Assembly: GCA_012932865.1 (NCBI GenBank)
Contig: SAXG01000066.1
Span: 124,001-188,000 of the forward strand
Direction: 5' to 3'
DNA from: Amylostereum areolatum
Taxonomy: Eukaryota; Basidiomycota; Agaricomycetes; Russulales; Stereaceae
Length of the DNA stretch: 64,000 nucleotides
The notes beneath the pieces are model-generated. The model was given only the letters and a program-made list of their open reading frames with translations, was not told the DNA's origin and did not search any database. The translations under genes were made by a program, and so were the position numbers. This document shows, piece by piece, positions 39,661 through 51,640 of this stretch; within the stretch, counting starts at the first letter, position 1; every line of letters begins with the position of its first letter.

Positions 39661-40090
39661 TCACCATCTATTTGGGCGAGTGACCCGGAAAAACCTTGTG
39701 AGGTCCAGAAGCAGGTCAGTTGTTAGACGGAGGGGCCTCCGTGCGAGTCGTGCGAGATGAATCTTGCAGTCGCGAGTTCTTGCGATGTCCGCGCCGCCGG
39801 GGCGCGGTCGCATAATTGCACGTAGTGTGGTTCCGAGCACACCGTCTATTACAAGGTGACAGGTCAGCAATGGATATCTAGTGAAGAGTGAAATCAAAGG
39901 GAGGCCGAAGTTGGCGCAGATAGTAAGGAGTAGGTGGGCACAGGTCACAGGGTATGCCGGGATCGCATGTGCCAGGGCCAGAGAAGAAACCAAGGGATAC
40001 GATATGAGGAACGTGACACCAACACGGGACGGCGAGAAGGTGCACCTGAGAGGCTCGGCGAGAACCTCGAAGGGGTTAGGGAACACGCGA
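39661..40090 (-). other. Open frame with hydrophobic segments
   Basis: Reads VGVTFLISYPLVSSLALAHA and CAHLLLTICANFGLPLISLF, then a basic tail. It may be a downstream exon of the regulator at 40275-41239 or a membrane-protein remnant. Splice linkage was not resolved. Confidence 0.3.
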
Positions 40091-40274
40091 TAGAGACGGA
40101 ACGCGACGTGGGCGCCGGCCCCTTCCCCCTCGATGTCCTATCCCATGTGAGTGTGCGACGCAGCGACCTACTCATTCGGATCTCCTCTTCCCTGACCACT
40201 GATCGATGACCTCCCATCACATCATGTCTCCAACCCACCGAGATGAAGAATAACAGTAACGGTGATACACTTAC

Positions 40275-41239
40275 TCGCAGGTCTTCTTGTTTGCGGACCT
40301 GTGGCATGCCCTCTTGCGCTGTCGACACTGATTACATGCGGTCACCAGGTACACGGGGGTACAATCCTTCAGGTGTAGCTTCATGATCGAACGACGGTGA
40401 CGCCTGATCGTGGCGTACACCGCGGCAACATCATCATCTTTGGTGATGTCATCCTCTATGGTCACGAGGAACGTGGTTTGGCCTGTGAGCAGAGTTTCCG
40501 AATTGTCGTGAGTAGAAGAAACCGGCGGTGGGCTTTGCAGCTCGTCCGAGTCTGTGGTGAAGCTAGACAATGGTGTGACAGCGCTCGGCGCTGGCATCTC
40601 GGGCTGGAGGAGTGGAGATAGAGTGTCCGCCGTGAGGCTGCTGCTGCTATAGCCACGGTGCTCCAGGCCATCATACGATGCTGGCAGGATCCCGTCGACG
40701 GTTTCCGTCGTTGTCTGTGTGCAATCTTCAGCATCAATGAAGAATAGGCAAGTGGAGTGAAATGGCTACTTACCACGTAGGCAGCAGAGAGGCTCTGTGC
40801 CCTACCCTGCCCTGCGGGGTCATACCCTCCTTCATTTCTCTTGGTTGGGAGTGGTGCTGAGAATGGATCACCGTCCGACGCGGAGGGGTACAGCATGTAA
40901 GGGTACGGAATGTAAGGGTGTGGAATGTAAGGGTGTGGAATGTAAGGGCTCGGAATGTAAGGGTACGGGGGATATGCATAGTAAGATGAGTTGTCGGGGA
41001 ATGGTGTGGACTCGGCCTGAGGGAAGTGAGACTCTTGCCAGTAGACAGAATGGACGCATGGATCCTAGAACAGGTTGATACACACCTCTCACTTAAAGAA
41101 AGTAAAGATATCATACCTGATATGCATCGCAAGTTCTCAAGATTCCGTCAGCATCTTGAGGTACATTGTCTGGCTGTGGTTGAAAGAAGTCATACGGCAG
41201 AAATTCTGGTTGAGGTTGGACTTGGGAATGATGAAACAT
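40275..41239 (-). CDS. Zn-cluster (GAL4-type) regulator, 5' exons
   Basis: Exons 41239-41117 (MFHHSQVQPQPEFLPYDFFQ), 41064-40774 and 40714-40275 are in phase at GT-AG introns. The second exon holds a PYIPH-type repeat. The third is Ser/Thr/Pro-rich and ends VTACNQCRQRKRACHRSANK KTC, matching the first four cysteines of a fungal Zn2Cys6 DNA-binding domain (C-x2-C-x6-C-x8-C). The last two cysteines should lie on the next exon, after the donor at 40274, but I could not find it convincingly. The gene may therefore be truncated, or continue in the frame at 39661-40090. Predicted nuclear transcription factor if complete. Confidence 0.55.
40898..40972. repeat. 15-bp coding minisatellite (about five units)
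   Basis: Units of GTAAGGGTGTGGAAT with minor changes. On the minus strand they encode PYIPH/PYIPS/PYIPY in the regulator's activation-like region. Unit number could vary between strains. Confidence 0.85.
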
Positions 41240-42202
41240 GAATGTGTGGCGTGCCAGGACGTCGCAACACGGAGTTGAGAGGTAAGAGGGACGTGGCGGA
41301 GGGCGGGCGACAAGTTCAGTACTACTTATGTACTATAGTTGCAACTGGAGCGCCTAAATTTTCGTCGTATATACGGACCCGCCCACGCTTTGACGACATC
41401 AACCACACCGTGCTAAGTACACGAGTACTATGTCCTGCGAAGCGATACATATCACACAAACTGACTCGGTTGTAAATGATTGATATTTAACCTGCATACT
41501 GCCATTTCTCGTTCCAACTTGAAGGTATCATCAGTCGATACCTTGCGGCTCGGAATATTATTTCCCGGCCTCCCTCAATCCTCCGAACCCCTGCCAGGGA
41601 TAAGAGATACCATCAGGTACTAGCCAGCGATACGAAGAACTGAATACATTACGGGATCTGTCACGGGCCATCGACGGACTACTAAATGCCTCTTGTCGAC
41701 CCTTCGAGCAATCAACTCAGTTTGACACCCTTAAATCTGTCGGTCATCACCCCACTGTCAGGAAGCGAGGATCCCTACATACTAGCAGGTACTACCTAAC
41801 AACCGAACGTGCATCCCTCGATAGTCTCAACGTGGCTAGTCACCGGTTCAATGTTCAACGTTCACTACCGGAAACTTAGGCAGCTTGTTATTACTGTCAG
41901 ATATTCAAAAGAATGACAGGCGTGCGGATAACTTGCCAATTTGCGGCGTTGTGTGAGCAACGGCGATCATAGAAACCTCCCAAATCTAGCTATGACCTAA
42001 CTATGAACTCAACGTACTCAACGTACTCAACGTTCAACGTGCACCAGCAGTCGATCATCGTAGTCCTTTTTCCTACTGATGCACCTGTCGAGACTCGAGA
42101 CTCGAGAGGTCGGGGGAGATCGGTAAGTTCCGAACCGACAGCTGTGCCGAACGGCGCCGAGCGCGCAAGTAGATGTAAAATTGTAAATAATCTAAATCGG
42201 TA
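41240..42202. other. AT-rich intergenic region, no gene
   Basis: Upstream of the Zn-cluster gene start. Short repeats of CAACGTACT at 42010-42030. Nothing coding is recognised; part may be promoter. Confidence 0.45.
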
Positions 42203-42492
42203 ACACAGCACTGAGCAAACACGGGGTCGTTGGCCCTGACGGGAAAGGCGAGGGGAAAGAGTGATGGAAAAGGAAAGGATTCCCCATTTGATTGCACAAA
42301 GGGGGAAAGGCGCAGAAGTGCATATCCCGATCGGGAAATCTCCACATTTCCTTGGAGTGCGCCTTTCCCGGTTGGGAGTTCCCCGAATATACGCCGTTCC
42401 CGCTTTGTGAATCGTTCGGGATTTTCTTTCTTTCCCTTCACCCTTCCCCCCGCCTTTCCCCGTCAGGGCTAATAGCCCCAGGTTTGCTGTGT
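42203..42492. mobile_element. Foldback / MITE-like element
   Basis: The left arm (ACACAGCA... then CCCTGACGGGAAAGGCGAGG from 42234) is the imperfect reverse complement of the right arm (CGCCTTTCCCCGTCAGGG to 42468, ending TGCTGTGT at 42492). Complementarity extends through AAAGGAAAGG and CACAAAG blocks, so almost all of the ~290 bp can fold on itself. There is no coding capacity. A clean target duplication is not visible. Likely a non-autonomous DNA element. Confidence 0.65.
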
Positions 42493-45400
42493 AAGTACTT
42501 AAAATACAGGAGAACGGCCCTCCGAGGGGCCCGATTATTACTGACTTTTCTCCTCCGCATCCTCCTTTACCGTGCTCAGGCTCCTTCTCGGTTTCATCGC
42601 CATTCCGAAAGCCTCAGATCATTCTGACATCTAAAAGGCACGCACACAATCGCCGGTACATCAAGCCAACTCTCGCACAATCCTCAGAAAGTTGCACCGC
42701 GGTTGGATCTCCCCGTCGGGATCGCCATCTCATGGTTTTCTTGAGGAGTAGGCGCCACGCAAGATCGAAGATATCCCTAGCGAAGAAGCGGCCGATTTCG
42801 CGTTGAGAAAGATATGCTTTTGGCTCACGAAGTGAGTAATACTGTCCTAAGCTTCTCAATGGGCGACCTCCTGCGCGACCTGCAAGCCAAGTGCCCCTTC
42901 GTCAGCCTGCTTCGAATTCTCACCGCCATCATATACAAGAGGAACTTCGGCCTCCCCCAGATCTCAATTCTTCCCCTTCTCAACCGATGTAGACCACTTC
43001 GCCAGATCAGTCCCGTCGGGATCAGGCAACAACTTTTATCGCGACCCGTTCATGGTGCTGCGTGCGTATATCGTCGTCGGTTTCATCTGCTCGTCCTACT
43101 GACCCTCTATCTCAGATGGTTCTCTCTACGATTCTCGTGGTTTTGACCGCGCGTGACTGGCAGTTCAATTTCTCCCAACGGAGCGTACTTAGGAGTTTGG
43201 ACTTTTCTTGTTCAAGACGTCAACGTTCGATGTTTCGTGTTTAATGATTAATGGTAGAAACTCTGCGCCGAATGGGACAATAAGACTAGGATGACGCCAG
43301 CAGAAACATGCGCCCTCGCCGGTGTATTTCTCGGAAGATGTCGAGAGGCGGCTGGGGTCGGACAAAATATGGGGGGCGGGCGTGAAACTACGAAATGAAG
43401 GGTGAGTTTAATGCGTGAGTTGACACACGAAGCTTGAAGTTTGAAGAGCACTGTCACGTTGATAACGAGACGGGATCTCTGCACTAAGATATCTTTTCGG
43501 ACCCTCTGTAAGCTTTCCATGTCCCCAGAAGCAGGATCGTGATACGCAGTCTTGGCGGATGGCATTCAGTTGTTCATCAGCGCAACAGCAACACCGCTTC
43601 GTTTCAATCCGACAACAACCTCCCTGAATTGCATAGACCGCATCTGTGTAACGTGCGTGTAAGGAAGGGTGACGACTCCGGTAATCAGAGGGGTGTGAGA
43701 GTGGGTGAAAGAACGTTGGTAGCGTCGAGAAGCGTAGTCGACGACTGCAAGTCTCGACGTTGTCCTTCGACATGTCTAGCGTTAGGGTTCCCTCCCCACA
43801 ATATATCCGAAGTCTGGACATCGACAATCTAGCAAGCTGATGGCCCGGGCATATTACAGAGGAGCGCATCAAGAGCCAACTCAGAGCGCACATGGTAGAA
43901 CCCAAAACGTACCCGTCGCAGCTAGACATCCGTCAGTCGTTTCATACTTGCCCCTCACCGTCCCAACTCTCAGAGGTAGAGCATCGAAACGTGATGTTAT
44001 ACTACACCACGAGCCACCTAAAACAAAAAACCCGATAGTGAACGACGTTCAGGAATCAGGATCGGACCTTGTAGGAAACGAGAGTCTTCCACGGCAATCT
44101 ACGGGACCTAAGCGGCGCGCGGATGCGGGATCTCTCAACACGTTCTCCGCGCTCAAAAGTAGCCCACCCGTCTCGCAATTGTCCCTCTCTTTCTTCCAGG
44201 CAAAGAACTGGACACGCCACCGCGCTGTGGACATGTCGTCCCCCCAGTGAATGGACGCGACGTACTCGCCTACCTTTGACTCGTCCGAATCACTGGATGA
44301 TGGTCCCGACCACGCTGCAGGCTCGTCTCCGTGGGCGTCGGTAGGAAAGAGATGGTCCTGTTCAAGTTGACCCATGCCAGGATGACGTCTTCCAGGATTG
44401 CCGGAGCATCTGTTGGAGGGGACCAAGGTTAGGGTTCCACCCCCCAAGTACGGTATTTTGAAATCTGGGGGGCCGAGGAGGCGAACAGCCGGTTAGAGAT
44501 TTCAGAATGACAAGCGTCATACTGCGATTACACTTTCCTTGCCGAAATATCGACGTGAAAGCCTGGTATCTCGCGATCCAGGTCGGCAAGTGTGTTCCCA
44601 GGGCGTATCGAGAATGTCGGCTGGTGGCGATTCAAGGCAATAGATTGGATGCCTCCCCATGGTTTCCTAAAGGTGAGTTATAGTTGGGAAGAATGTATGA
44701 TGGCAAGAATACGCATTTTCATCCAGAGGATTTGAGCTGCGAAGGCCCTGGTATGGGAGGGGAGGTAGACTAGGATGGCTTATTGGATTGGACGGATACT
44801 TTGAGAGCTCAGTTGCGAGCATGGAGATGGAGACCATGTCGGCGGCCATGATATCGGATGAGAAAAAGTCTGGTAACTTTACTTGCCGCATCGACCAGGT
44901 GCGTGTCGAGAGCGTTCATATCCTTGACTTGTGACAAGTCGACCCTAACTCTAGCCCTCATCCTCACCTGACTTAAGTCCTGTAGGCGTCGTCTAACTGG
45001 TAGCACAGATCTTCCACCATAGGAATTGACACCGTTAGCTCAAACCCCTTCGAAGATTGTTGCCAGAAGCTCACGATTTACGACGAACGTAAACGCGTGG
45101 AACTACAGCCGTCGTCTTGAACGCATTCATCGCGTTCGCAACATCGTGTGTCGGTTCGAGTACGATCTTTGCCATGTGAAAGATTACAAAGATGATTGAA
45201 ACAAGAGAGTAGAATGTTCGACGAGTTGTAGCGAGCCCGGAGCGCCTACCAACGAGTGCCCACGGGTCAAAATTATATGCATGTAGAGATCGAGCCGATG
45301 AACGCACTCGTAGAGACCGTGTAACTCAATGCCACTATATCCACAAATCCGAGACGGGCAAGTTTGAAGAACGGATGCGCGAAGATCACGACGGTCAGAT

Positions 45401-46005
45401 TAAACGGCAAATGGCTCTAGTGTTTCGAGTTAGAAAGGAACCAGTCATGCTGAAGAGCAAAGAACGAACCAGGCATGAGCTACGCGATCCCACGCGAGTC
45501 GCGACGACCCTTGATGAAGCACGATGATACGAGCCAATCCACGATGTATCGATGCACTGCGAGAGCCACCAGAGGACAGGTCTTAAATGAGGTGGCGAGC
45601 AAGACGTAGAAGATGGGACCGTTTAGGGGGATATCGTACCAGGATCGCGAAAAGCTCACGCTACGGTTTCTGAGCCCCGGGAATACAAGGGGTGCGCGAC
45701 GAAAGAACACAAGACAAGTTGAGTCAGATTTTTCGAGTGGCTTCTCGGAGGAGGAGACTCAGGAGAGGCACTGGAAGACGTTGAAACTGCGACATGATCG
45801 CTAGTCTCCAGTCGCAGGTTCTTCCATCAGCGGCAAGAGCAGCATTGAGCATAAGAAACGCGAAGGGGTCCCGGCGCCATGGCAGTCTATGGCAGTGGAC
45901 GAAGGCGACGGGGTCGAGGAAGGAAGACGCGGCTATCAATCACCGCCGAGTCGCCGACTCTCGAGCACGATCACATGATGGTGGGAAGCTGGACGCGCGG
46001 CGGCG
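42493..46005. other. About 3.5 kb without a recognisable gene
   Basis: Many short frames on both strands (for example a minus-strand frame 44447-44049) but none matching a family or showing a chain of in-phase exons. It contains one copy of a dispersed 205-bp repeat (44428-44632). Probably decayed transposon or intergenic sequence. Confidence 0.4.
44428..44632 (+). repeat. Dispersed 205-bp repeat, copy A
   Basis: Starts GTTAGGGTTCC and ends CTGGTGGCGA. It aligns almost without gaps to 55580-55784, best over GTATCGAGAA...CTGGTGGCGAT at the right end. The start resembles a telomere hexamer. Confidence 0.5.
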
Positions 46006-46051
46006 ACTTCAAGCTTCAAGCCCAGTGAGAAGTCCGTCGAGTCGGAACGAG
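46006..46051 (+). repeat. Left terminal inverted repeat
   Basis: ACTTCAAGCTTCAAGCCCAG, then TGAGAAGTCCGTCGAGT and a purine-rich end. Inverted match to 54890-54935. Confidence 0.75.
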
Positions 46052-46303
46052 AGGAACTGAGAGGAAGCGATACGATCACCAGTAAGGTACACTCTGTATA
46101 TACAAACCTATAATCACCAAGAAACATCGAAACAACGAAAGATTATATATGTGTGTAGGTGGCAAACGAGACGGTGGATATTCTAAGTGGGCATGAAAAT
46201 TGAACTTGATATGCGCCGGCCATCTTCACCTCCTCCACAGACTGTATTATATTTATTTCCTGTCTTCACTCCCCTCTTCTCAGGCATCCTTTTGTTCCCA
46301 TCC

Positions 46304-49300
46304 ATGGCCCGTCAAGGAAAGGTCATTTGCACCTGTCTGGCTCATTGTGGCGGCAGGAAGGAAGTGTCTTGGAGCACATACGACCGACATGCAAGTGCGC
46401 GCTATGGAACACAAACTGTCCCGGGCCCATCAGCGTCTGGACTCCTACAGCAACACACATCTGTTCAGGCGTCCACTCAGAGTCGAAAACGGACGGCTGT
46501 AGAAAGTGACGGTACCATTCAAGGACCATCGAAGCAAGCTCGAGTAGGAGAAATCCTGTTAGCAGATACTAAAACATCGGTATATCTCACCCGTCCTATT
46601 CGTTGTTCTTCGGTTTCACGTCGTCCCTTGCAGAGAACGATTACACCTCCTAGCGCAGACAAACCGACGTCGCTCGACGCAACAGGGAACACTCATCCAA
46701 TAGAGCACCCATCGCGATCCAACAGCATGCAGGCAGAAGATGACCATGCGGCGGGCACGCACGCCGATATCCCGCACAGTTCCCCACCACCTCTCCCCGA
46801 CTTTGATACCTTCGAAGAGCCTGCGCAAGACCTACCGCTCCGTTCAAGCCCAGAACCTCTCCCATCTGAGAGCGCGCCGGACCCCGGAAGTCTGGATGCA
46901 TTGGCTATAGAAGACACGGCAGACGACACGGCAGACAACGCTGCAGTCTCCACTTCCGACGGTCCTTCTCTGCCGAACAACAATGCGGGCAGCACCTTAC
47001 TCTCCCCGATGTTCACCGTCCCACTGCGGAAACTTCATCATCGACAATTCGCGATATCGCTTGGGTGGAGGCGTTCATCACAGCGCTGGCATCGGCGTCA
47101 CTGGACAAGTCCATCACAGACCCCGAACTGGTTCACCTGCTTCGTCACCCAGTCGAAGGAGTACCTAACATCGAGGACAAGATGTTACGCCATTCTATTG
47201 AGGTTTTCCTTGCCGTCGGGAACACGTCGCAAGAGACTTACCATCGTGTTCGTGCGTCCACTCAAAGGTGTTTTGAAGGTTCGGAAATGTTGTCGTACGA
47301 CCAGGTCAAGCGTCGCATCTCCGAGTTGAGCGGGGTGGTCCCCATTGTTCACGACATGTGCATCAACTCGTGTCTGGCGTTTACTGGTCCGTTTGAGAAG
47401 GAGGAACAATGCCCTCTCTGCCTTCAGCCACACTTTGATCAGGACAAACTGGCTGCTAGCGGAGGTGTGCTCAAAGTTCCGCGCCAGGAGTTCCATACCA
47501 TCCCACTCGGTCCTCAGTTACAGGCCCGTCGGCGGTCACCCGAGATGGCAAAAATGATGCAATACGGAGCCCTCAGGATGGCGGAGATTCTCAAGGAGGT
47601 GGACAGCAAGGGTCGGATCCAGATCGACATCTACAACGACGTCTTCCATGGGCATGATTTGCTTGACGCTGTGATCAAGGGTGTCATCCAACCAGACGAC
47701 ACCGTCCTGATGCTGTCGATCGACGGCGCTCAGCTCTACAAGAACAAAGCATCAGACACCTGGATCTATATCTGGATTCTTTTTAACCTCCCCCCGGATT
47801 CGCGTTACCAAAAGGTACACATCCTACCAGGCAGTTTCATACCAGGCCCCAATAAGCCGAAGAACCTGGATTCTTTCCTTTTCCAGGGCCTCTTCCATCT
47901 TGCAGCGCTCCAACACGAGGGTCTCCGTGTTTGGGATGCCACCACAAATAGAGTCATCACAGACCGTCCATTTTTAGCATTTGCTACTGCCGACACTCTA
48001 GCCATGGCCCTGCTCGACAGCATGGTCGGACATCACGGGCATTTTGGGTGCCGGTTCTACTGCCCGATGCCCGGTCAACACAAGGATGGCCGACCGCAAT
48101 ATTATCCCGCCTGCCTCAAGCCGGACAACTATTCAATTGCAGGCTCCGACCATGATGACATCTCGTTGCAAACATTGGCATCAATATTCTCAGCTGAAAG
48201 TTCAACTCGGTACACATCTTTTCATTATGAAAATAAACCTTCCTCATTTACGGTGTGCGTAGGTACCGGGCAAACTTGGCATCTGTAGCAGCGTCACGGA
48301 CTGCGACCAAATACAAGCAGCGCCGTCTCGCCACTGGAATTGCAAAGCCGAGCATCTTCAGCGGCTTGCCGCAATTTATGGGCATTCCGGCCGCATTCCC
48401 CGCCGACCTCATGCACCTGGTTTCCCTCAATCTCCCCGACCTCCTCATCAGTCTTTGGCGAGGGACAATCAAATGTGAACCCACGGACAGCAAAGACGAC
48501 TGGGTGTGGCGCGTTCTCATCGGGGAAACTTGGAAAGAATTGGGGCGGATAATAGCGGCAATCGCCCCCTACCTCCCGGGCTCCTTCGACAGGCCGCCCC
48601 GCAACCCAGCCGAGAAAATGTCCAGCGGCTATAAGGCATGGGAGTTTCTGCTCCTTGTCTTTGGTCTCTTTCCTGCGCTGTTAGACGATATATTACCCAC
48701 GATCTTTTGGAAGAACTTTTGCCAGCTCGTGTTTGGAATCCGCCTTCTACATCAGCGGGAGATCACGAAGACCGAGCTCGTTGCAGCACACAAGGCGTTG
48801 GTCAAGTTCTCGGAGGATTTCGAACTCTTATACTACCAGAGGCGAGTGGATCGCCTCCACTTTTGCCGTCCGAGTGTTCATCAAACTCCGCACCTGGCTC
48901 CGGAGTCAACGCGTTGTGGCCCACTTGGCCTTTCGTCGCAGTGGCCTATGGAGCGCACAATCGGAAACCTCGGGCAGGAAGTCAAGCAGCCGTCAAATCC
49001 GTACGCAAGCCTCTCTCAACGAGGTCTCCTACGAGGGCAGGTAAACACGATGAAGGTGATGATGCCGGAGCTTGAACCAGAGCCGTCACCGATTCCACAA
49101 GGAGCTATCGAGTTGGAAGACAAGTATGTGCTTCTGCGCGCCAAGGACACATGCGCGCGCGACGTCCGTCCGTGCGAGGCTGAATACATCCGTGAGTATG
49201 TCCGTGCAGAAGGTGGAGAGTGTGAGGACACATACATGCCACAAGTGACCCGATGGGCCCGCTTACGTCTCCCTAATGGGCAGACAGCACGGTCAGCGTG

Positions 49301-49772
49301 GAAGGAGAAGCTCAAACCACTGTCCCAAGTTCACATGGCTCGTAACGTCAAGGTGACAGCTGGGTTTCTATTATAGGGAGTGTCTCTGCTCACGCACCTG
49401 TAGATCCAAAGCGGCGGCACTTGGGAAATTGCCGAGGTTCAATTTTATTTCCGTTTACGCCTCCATGAGGACGACGCAGTCCGCTCACTCGCGCTGGTAT
49501 CCGTCTACGACGAGCCAAATGCAGCACGTCTTGCAGCCTCCCACGGGACAGTTTGGTCCAGTGTATATAGAGGGGATGCTTCACTTCGTGTCATCGACGT
49601 GAAGACCATACGAACCGTGGTGGAAATGATCCCACACAACATCTTGCAACATGCGGCTGCCCTCGAGCAAGCGAGAGGATCTCTACCTGGGCACAAGGAT
49701 TTCTTGATGGAGAAGCCAGGGTTGGATATTATTTTCATAGGCATCGGCGAGGATATCGTTGATGAAGAATAG
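46304..49772 (+). CDS. TNP2-like transposase
   Basis: Reading starts at MARQGKVICTCLAHCGGRKE (ATG 46304; an in-frame ATG at 46193 is less likely). After a disordered Ser/Pro region the frame changes between 46946 and 47000, perhaps by a 47-bp intron 46946-46992. The core follows: AWVEAFITALASASLD, CINSCLAFTG with ECPLC-type cysteines (EEQCPLCLQPHF), MLSIDGAQLYKNKASDTWIY, AFPADLMHLVSLNLPDLLIS, and SSQWPMERTIGNLGQEVKQP. Introns 48210-48262 and 49353-49403 are in phase, and the last exon encodes WEIAEVQFYFRLRLHEDD to TAG 49770-49772. This order is that of basidiomycete Tnp2-like transposases, which cut at terminal inverted repeats. Apart from the N-terminal frame change the gene looks intact. 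Confidence 0.8.
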
Positions 49773-51082
49773 GATTTAACAAGTTTGTGATGTAATTTAC
49801 AAGGTACAGTACTAAAAGCCGTTGTCCACCGCTCTCTGGAGATGCACCCATGACGGCAATTGCACGGCCGCCACAATGACGAGAAGTAGGTGCACTTCTC
49901 ACTGGGTTCATTGTGAGGCATCCGCGGCACAAACAAAATGGCTCTTTGTGTGGAGGTCAGCAGGAGGATGAATGACGCGATGTCTATCATACTACGCACC
50001 TGAAACGCGTGCGGGCTGGGTCTTGCCAAAGAAGCGATGGCCGAGAACTGCATGGGAACAGGTAGGAGTGTGTTGGGTACACCTGGCGGCGGATGCTAGT
50101 TGGAGAAGAAGGCAAGATGTTCAAAGAGCTGGGGGTAAGAAAACCCGAACAACCGTGAGTGCGAACAGATTGCGTACTACTAAAACAGGCGTACGCACAG
50201 TTGTCCAGCGAAACACCACCACAACGCCCGAGTTGCGTAGGGCGGCTCTGTGTGTCGTGCACGGGTTGCGGGCATGAAGGTGCGCGATGGGGCACGCCAA
50301 CACGAGTGCCATCGGAGCCGTGGATCCATGTTGACGCTCGCGATAGTGTTCGCCGGACGGAGGTTGACAAAATGTTCCAAGCCTTTTGTCGCCCCAGGAG
50401 GGTACAGGTATGTGCGTGTTGGCGTGCTATTTTTGTGACGGGAGGAGGTGGACCAGGAGCGCGTTGTTGCGATTTCCATAGGTGGACGCCAAAGGGGGTT
50501 GTGACAGGAGCGGTAGGGGGAAATGGTGGGGTCTTCGGCGCTGTACGCGAGGTAGCGGAGGGAGACATCGAGGCGCCACCACCAAGCCGTGCACCACGTG
50601 ATCTCGGAACCAAATGTGAGACACCTTGTACCACGTACCGTACCAATGCCAGGCCAGAATGTTGAGACAGGCCAAATAAGCGGTGCGCAAAGTATTGCCA
50701 GGGAAATCCGGGAAGGGTGCGCTTGACAAACAAGCGCAGAGGTAGTGTGTGCACGGATTTGCAGCGTGTTCCGTGAATAAATGAAAGTGGGCGCTTTTGA
50801 ATGGTGCGCACAGACCACGTTCAACGGACTTCGTTCGCTTTCTCATTCCCCTCGTTATTCACAAGTGACAGTCGTCAATTCTGAGAAACCTGATCACCCT
50901 TCAGTGAGTACATGCACACCCTCATAGGGTCACTACTGCAGACATTTCCACATACTAAAAAGCTCCCACCGCTCGGCATCAACCTCACGCCCGTCCAGGA
51001 TGTCCTCAACCTCGAGCGAGTCCACTGCATGATCCGCATCCTCGCATCCTCGCGCTCGGCAGATACACTGAAGCGCTCCATT
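49773..51082. other. Region between the two element genes, no clear gene
   Basis: Overlapping frames on both strands at 50180-50850 look like shadows of each other. A plus-strand frame at 50912-51226 (GINLTPVQDVLNLERVHCMI) is protein-like but unsupported by splice signals. Confidence 0.35.
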
Positions 51083-51640
51083 TCAGGCTTGAATGGCCAA
51101 ACCCTCGAATGCAAAATCCCATTGCGTGTCAACAAAACAATGGAGGGTACCACACAGGTGCAAGTCCATTTCCTGGGCCACCTTGAGTTCGTGTTGCCAG
51201 TGCTTACGCTCTCCGTGCATAATTAGACATTCGGGACAGGCAATCCCATCCGAAGACGACTCCTGCATGACATTCAAACTGGCTATGTTCCCTGGAATGG
51301 CAGACACATGTGAGTACTCCCGTCGTGTGGCTGTCTTGATACTAAATTAAAGGACGCACCATCATGAACTTGATCCAGAGAGATGGTACAATTGTTTTCG
51401 GCTGTCGCGTTCGATGCTTGATCAAGGCCGTGGTATTTGGAGCCCGATGTGATTGAACCGGTGTTGTGAGTACCTTCCTGCGTTTTCGTGTCTCCCAGAC
51501 CGAAATACTCATACTTGACAGGCTTGTAATCATCTTCGCTCAGCCCTTCGTCACTACACCCATTCGTGCTATGCTCAGCCGCAAATCTCGACGCGAGGAG
51601 GATGCAAGTTACACTCACCAACAGATGCACCCGTCCCATC
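51083..51640 (-). other. Possible minus-strand gene piece inside the element
   Basis: Minus strand: DDYKPVKYEYFGLGDTKTQE and NNCTISLDQVHDG, then a GT-AG intron (GTGCGT donor, CCATTCCAG acceptor, about 51361-51297) joining in phase to NIASLNVMQESSSDGIACPE and CLIMHGERKHWQHELKVAQE, ending at 51083. The clean intron argues for a real gene, yet it overlaps the first exon of the plus-strand gene at 51571. Confidence 0.4.

Noticed and set aside
49987..50846. 274- and 214-codon minus-strand frames between the two element genes
   Set aside because: Both frames overlap each other, start at non-ATG codons, are rich in Arg/Pro/Ser/Cys and match nothing.
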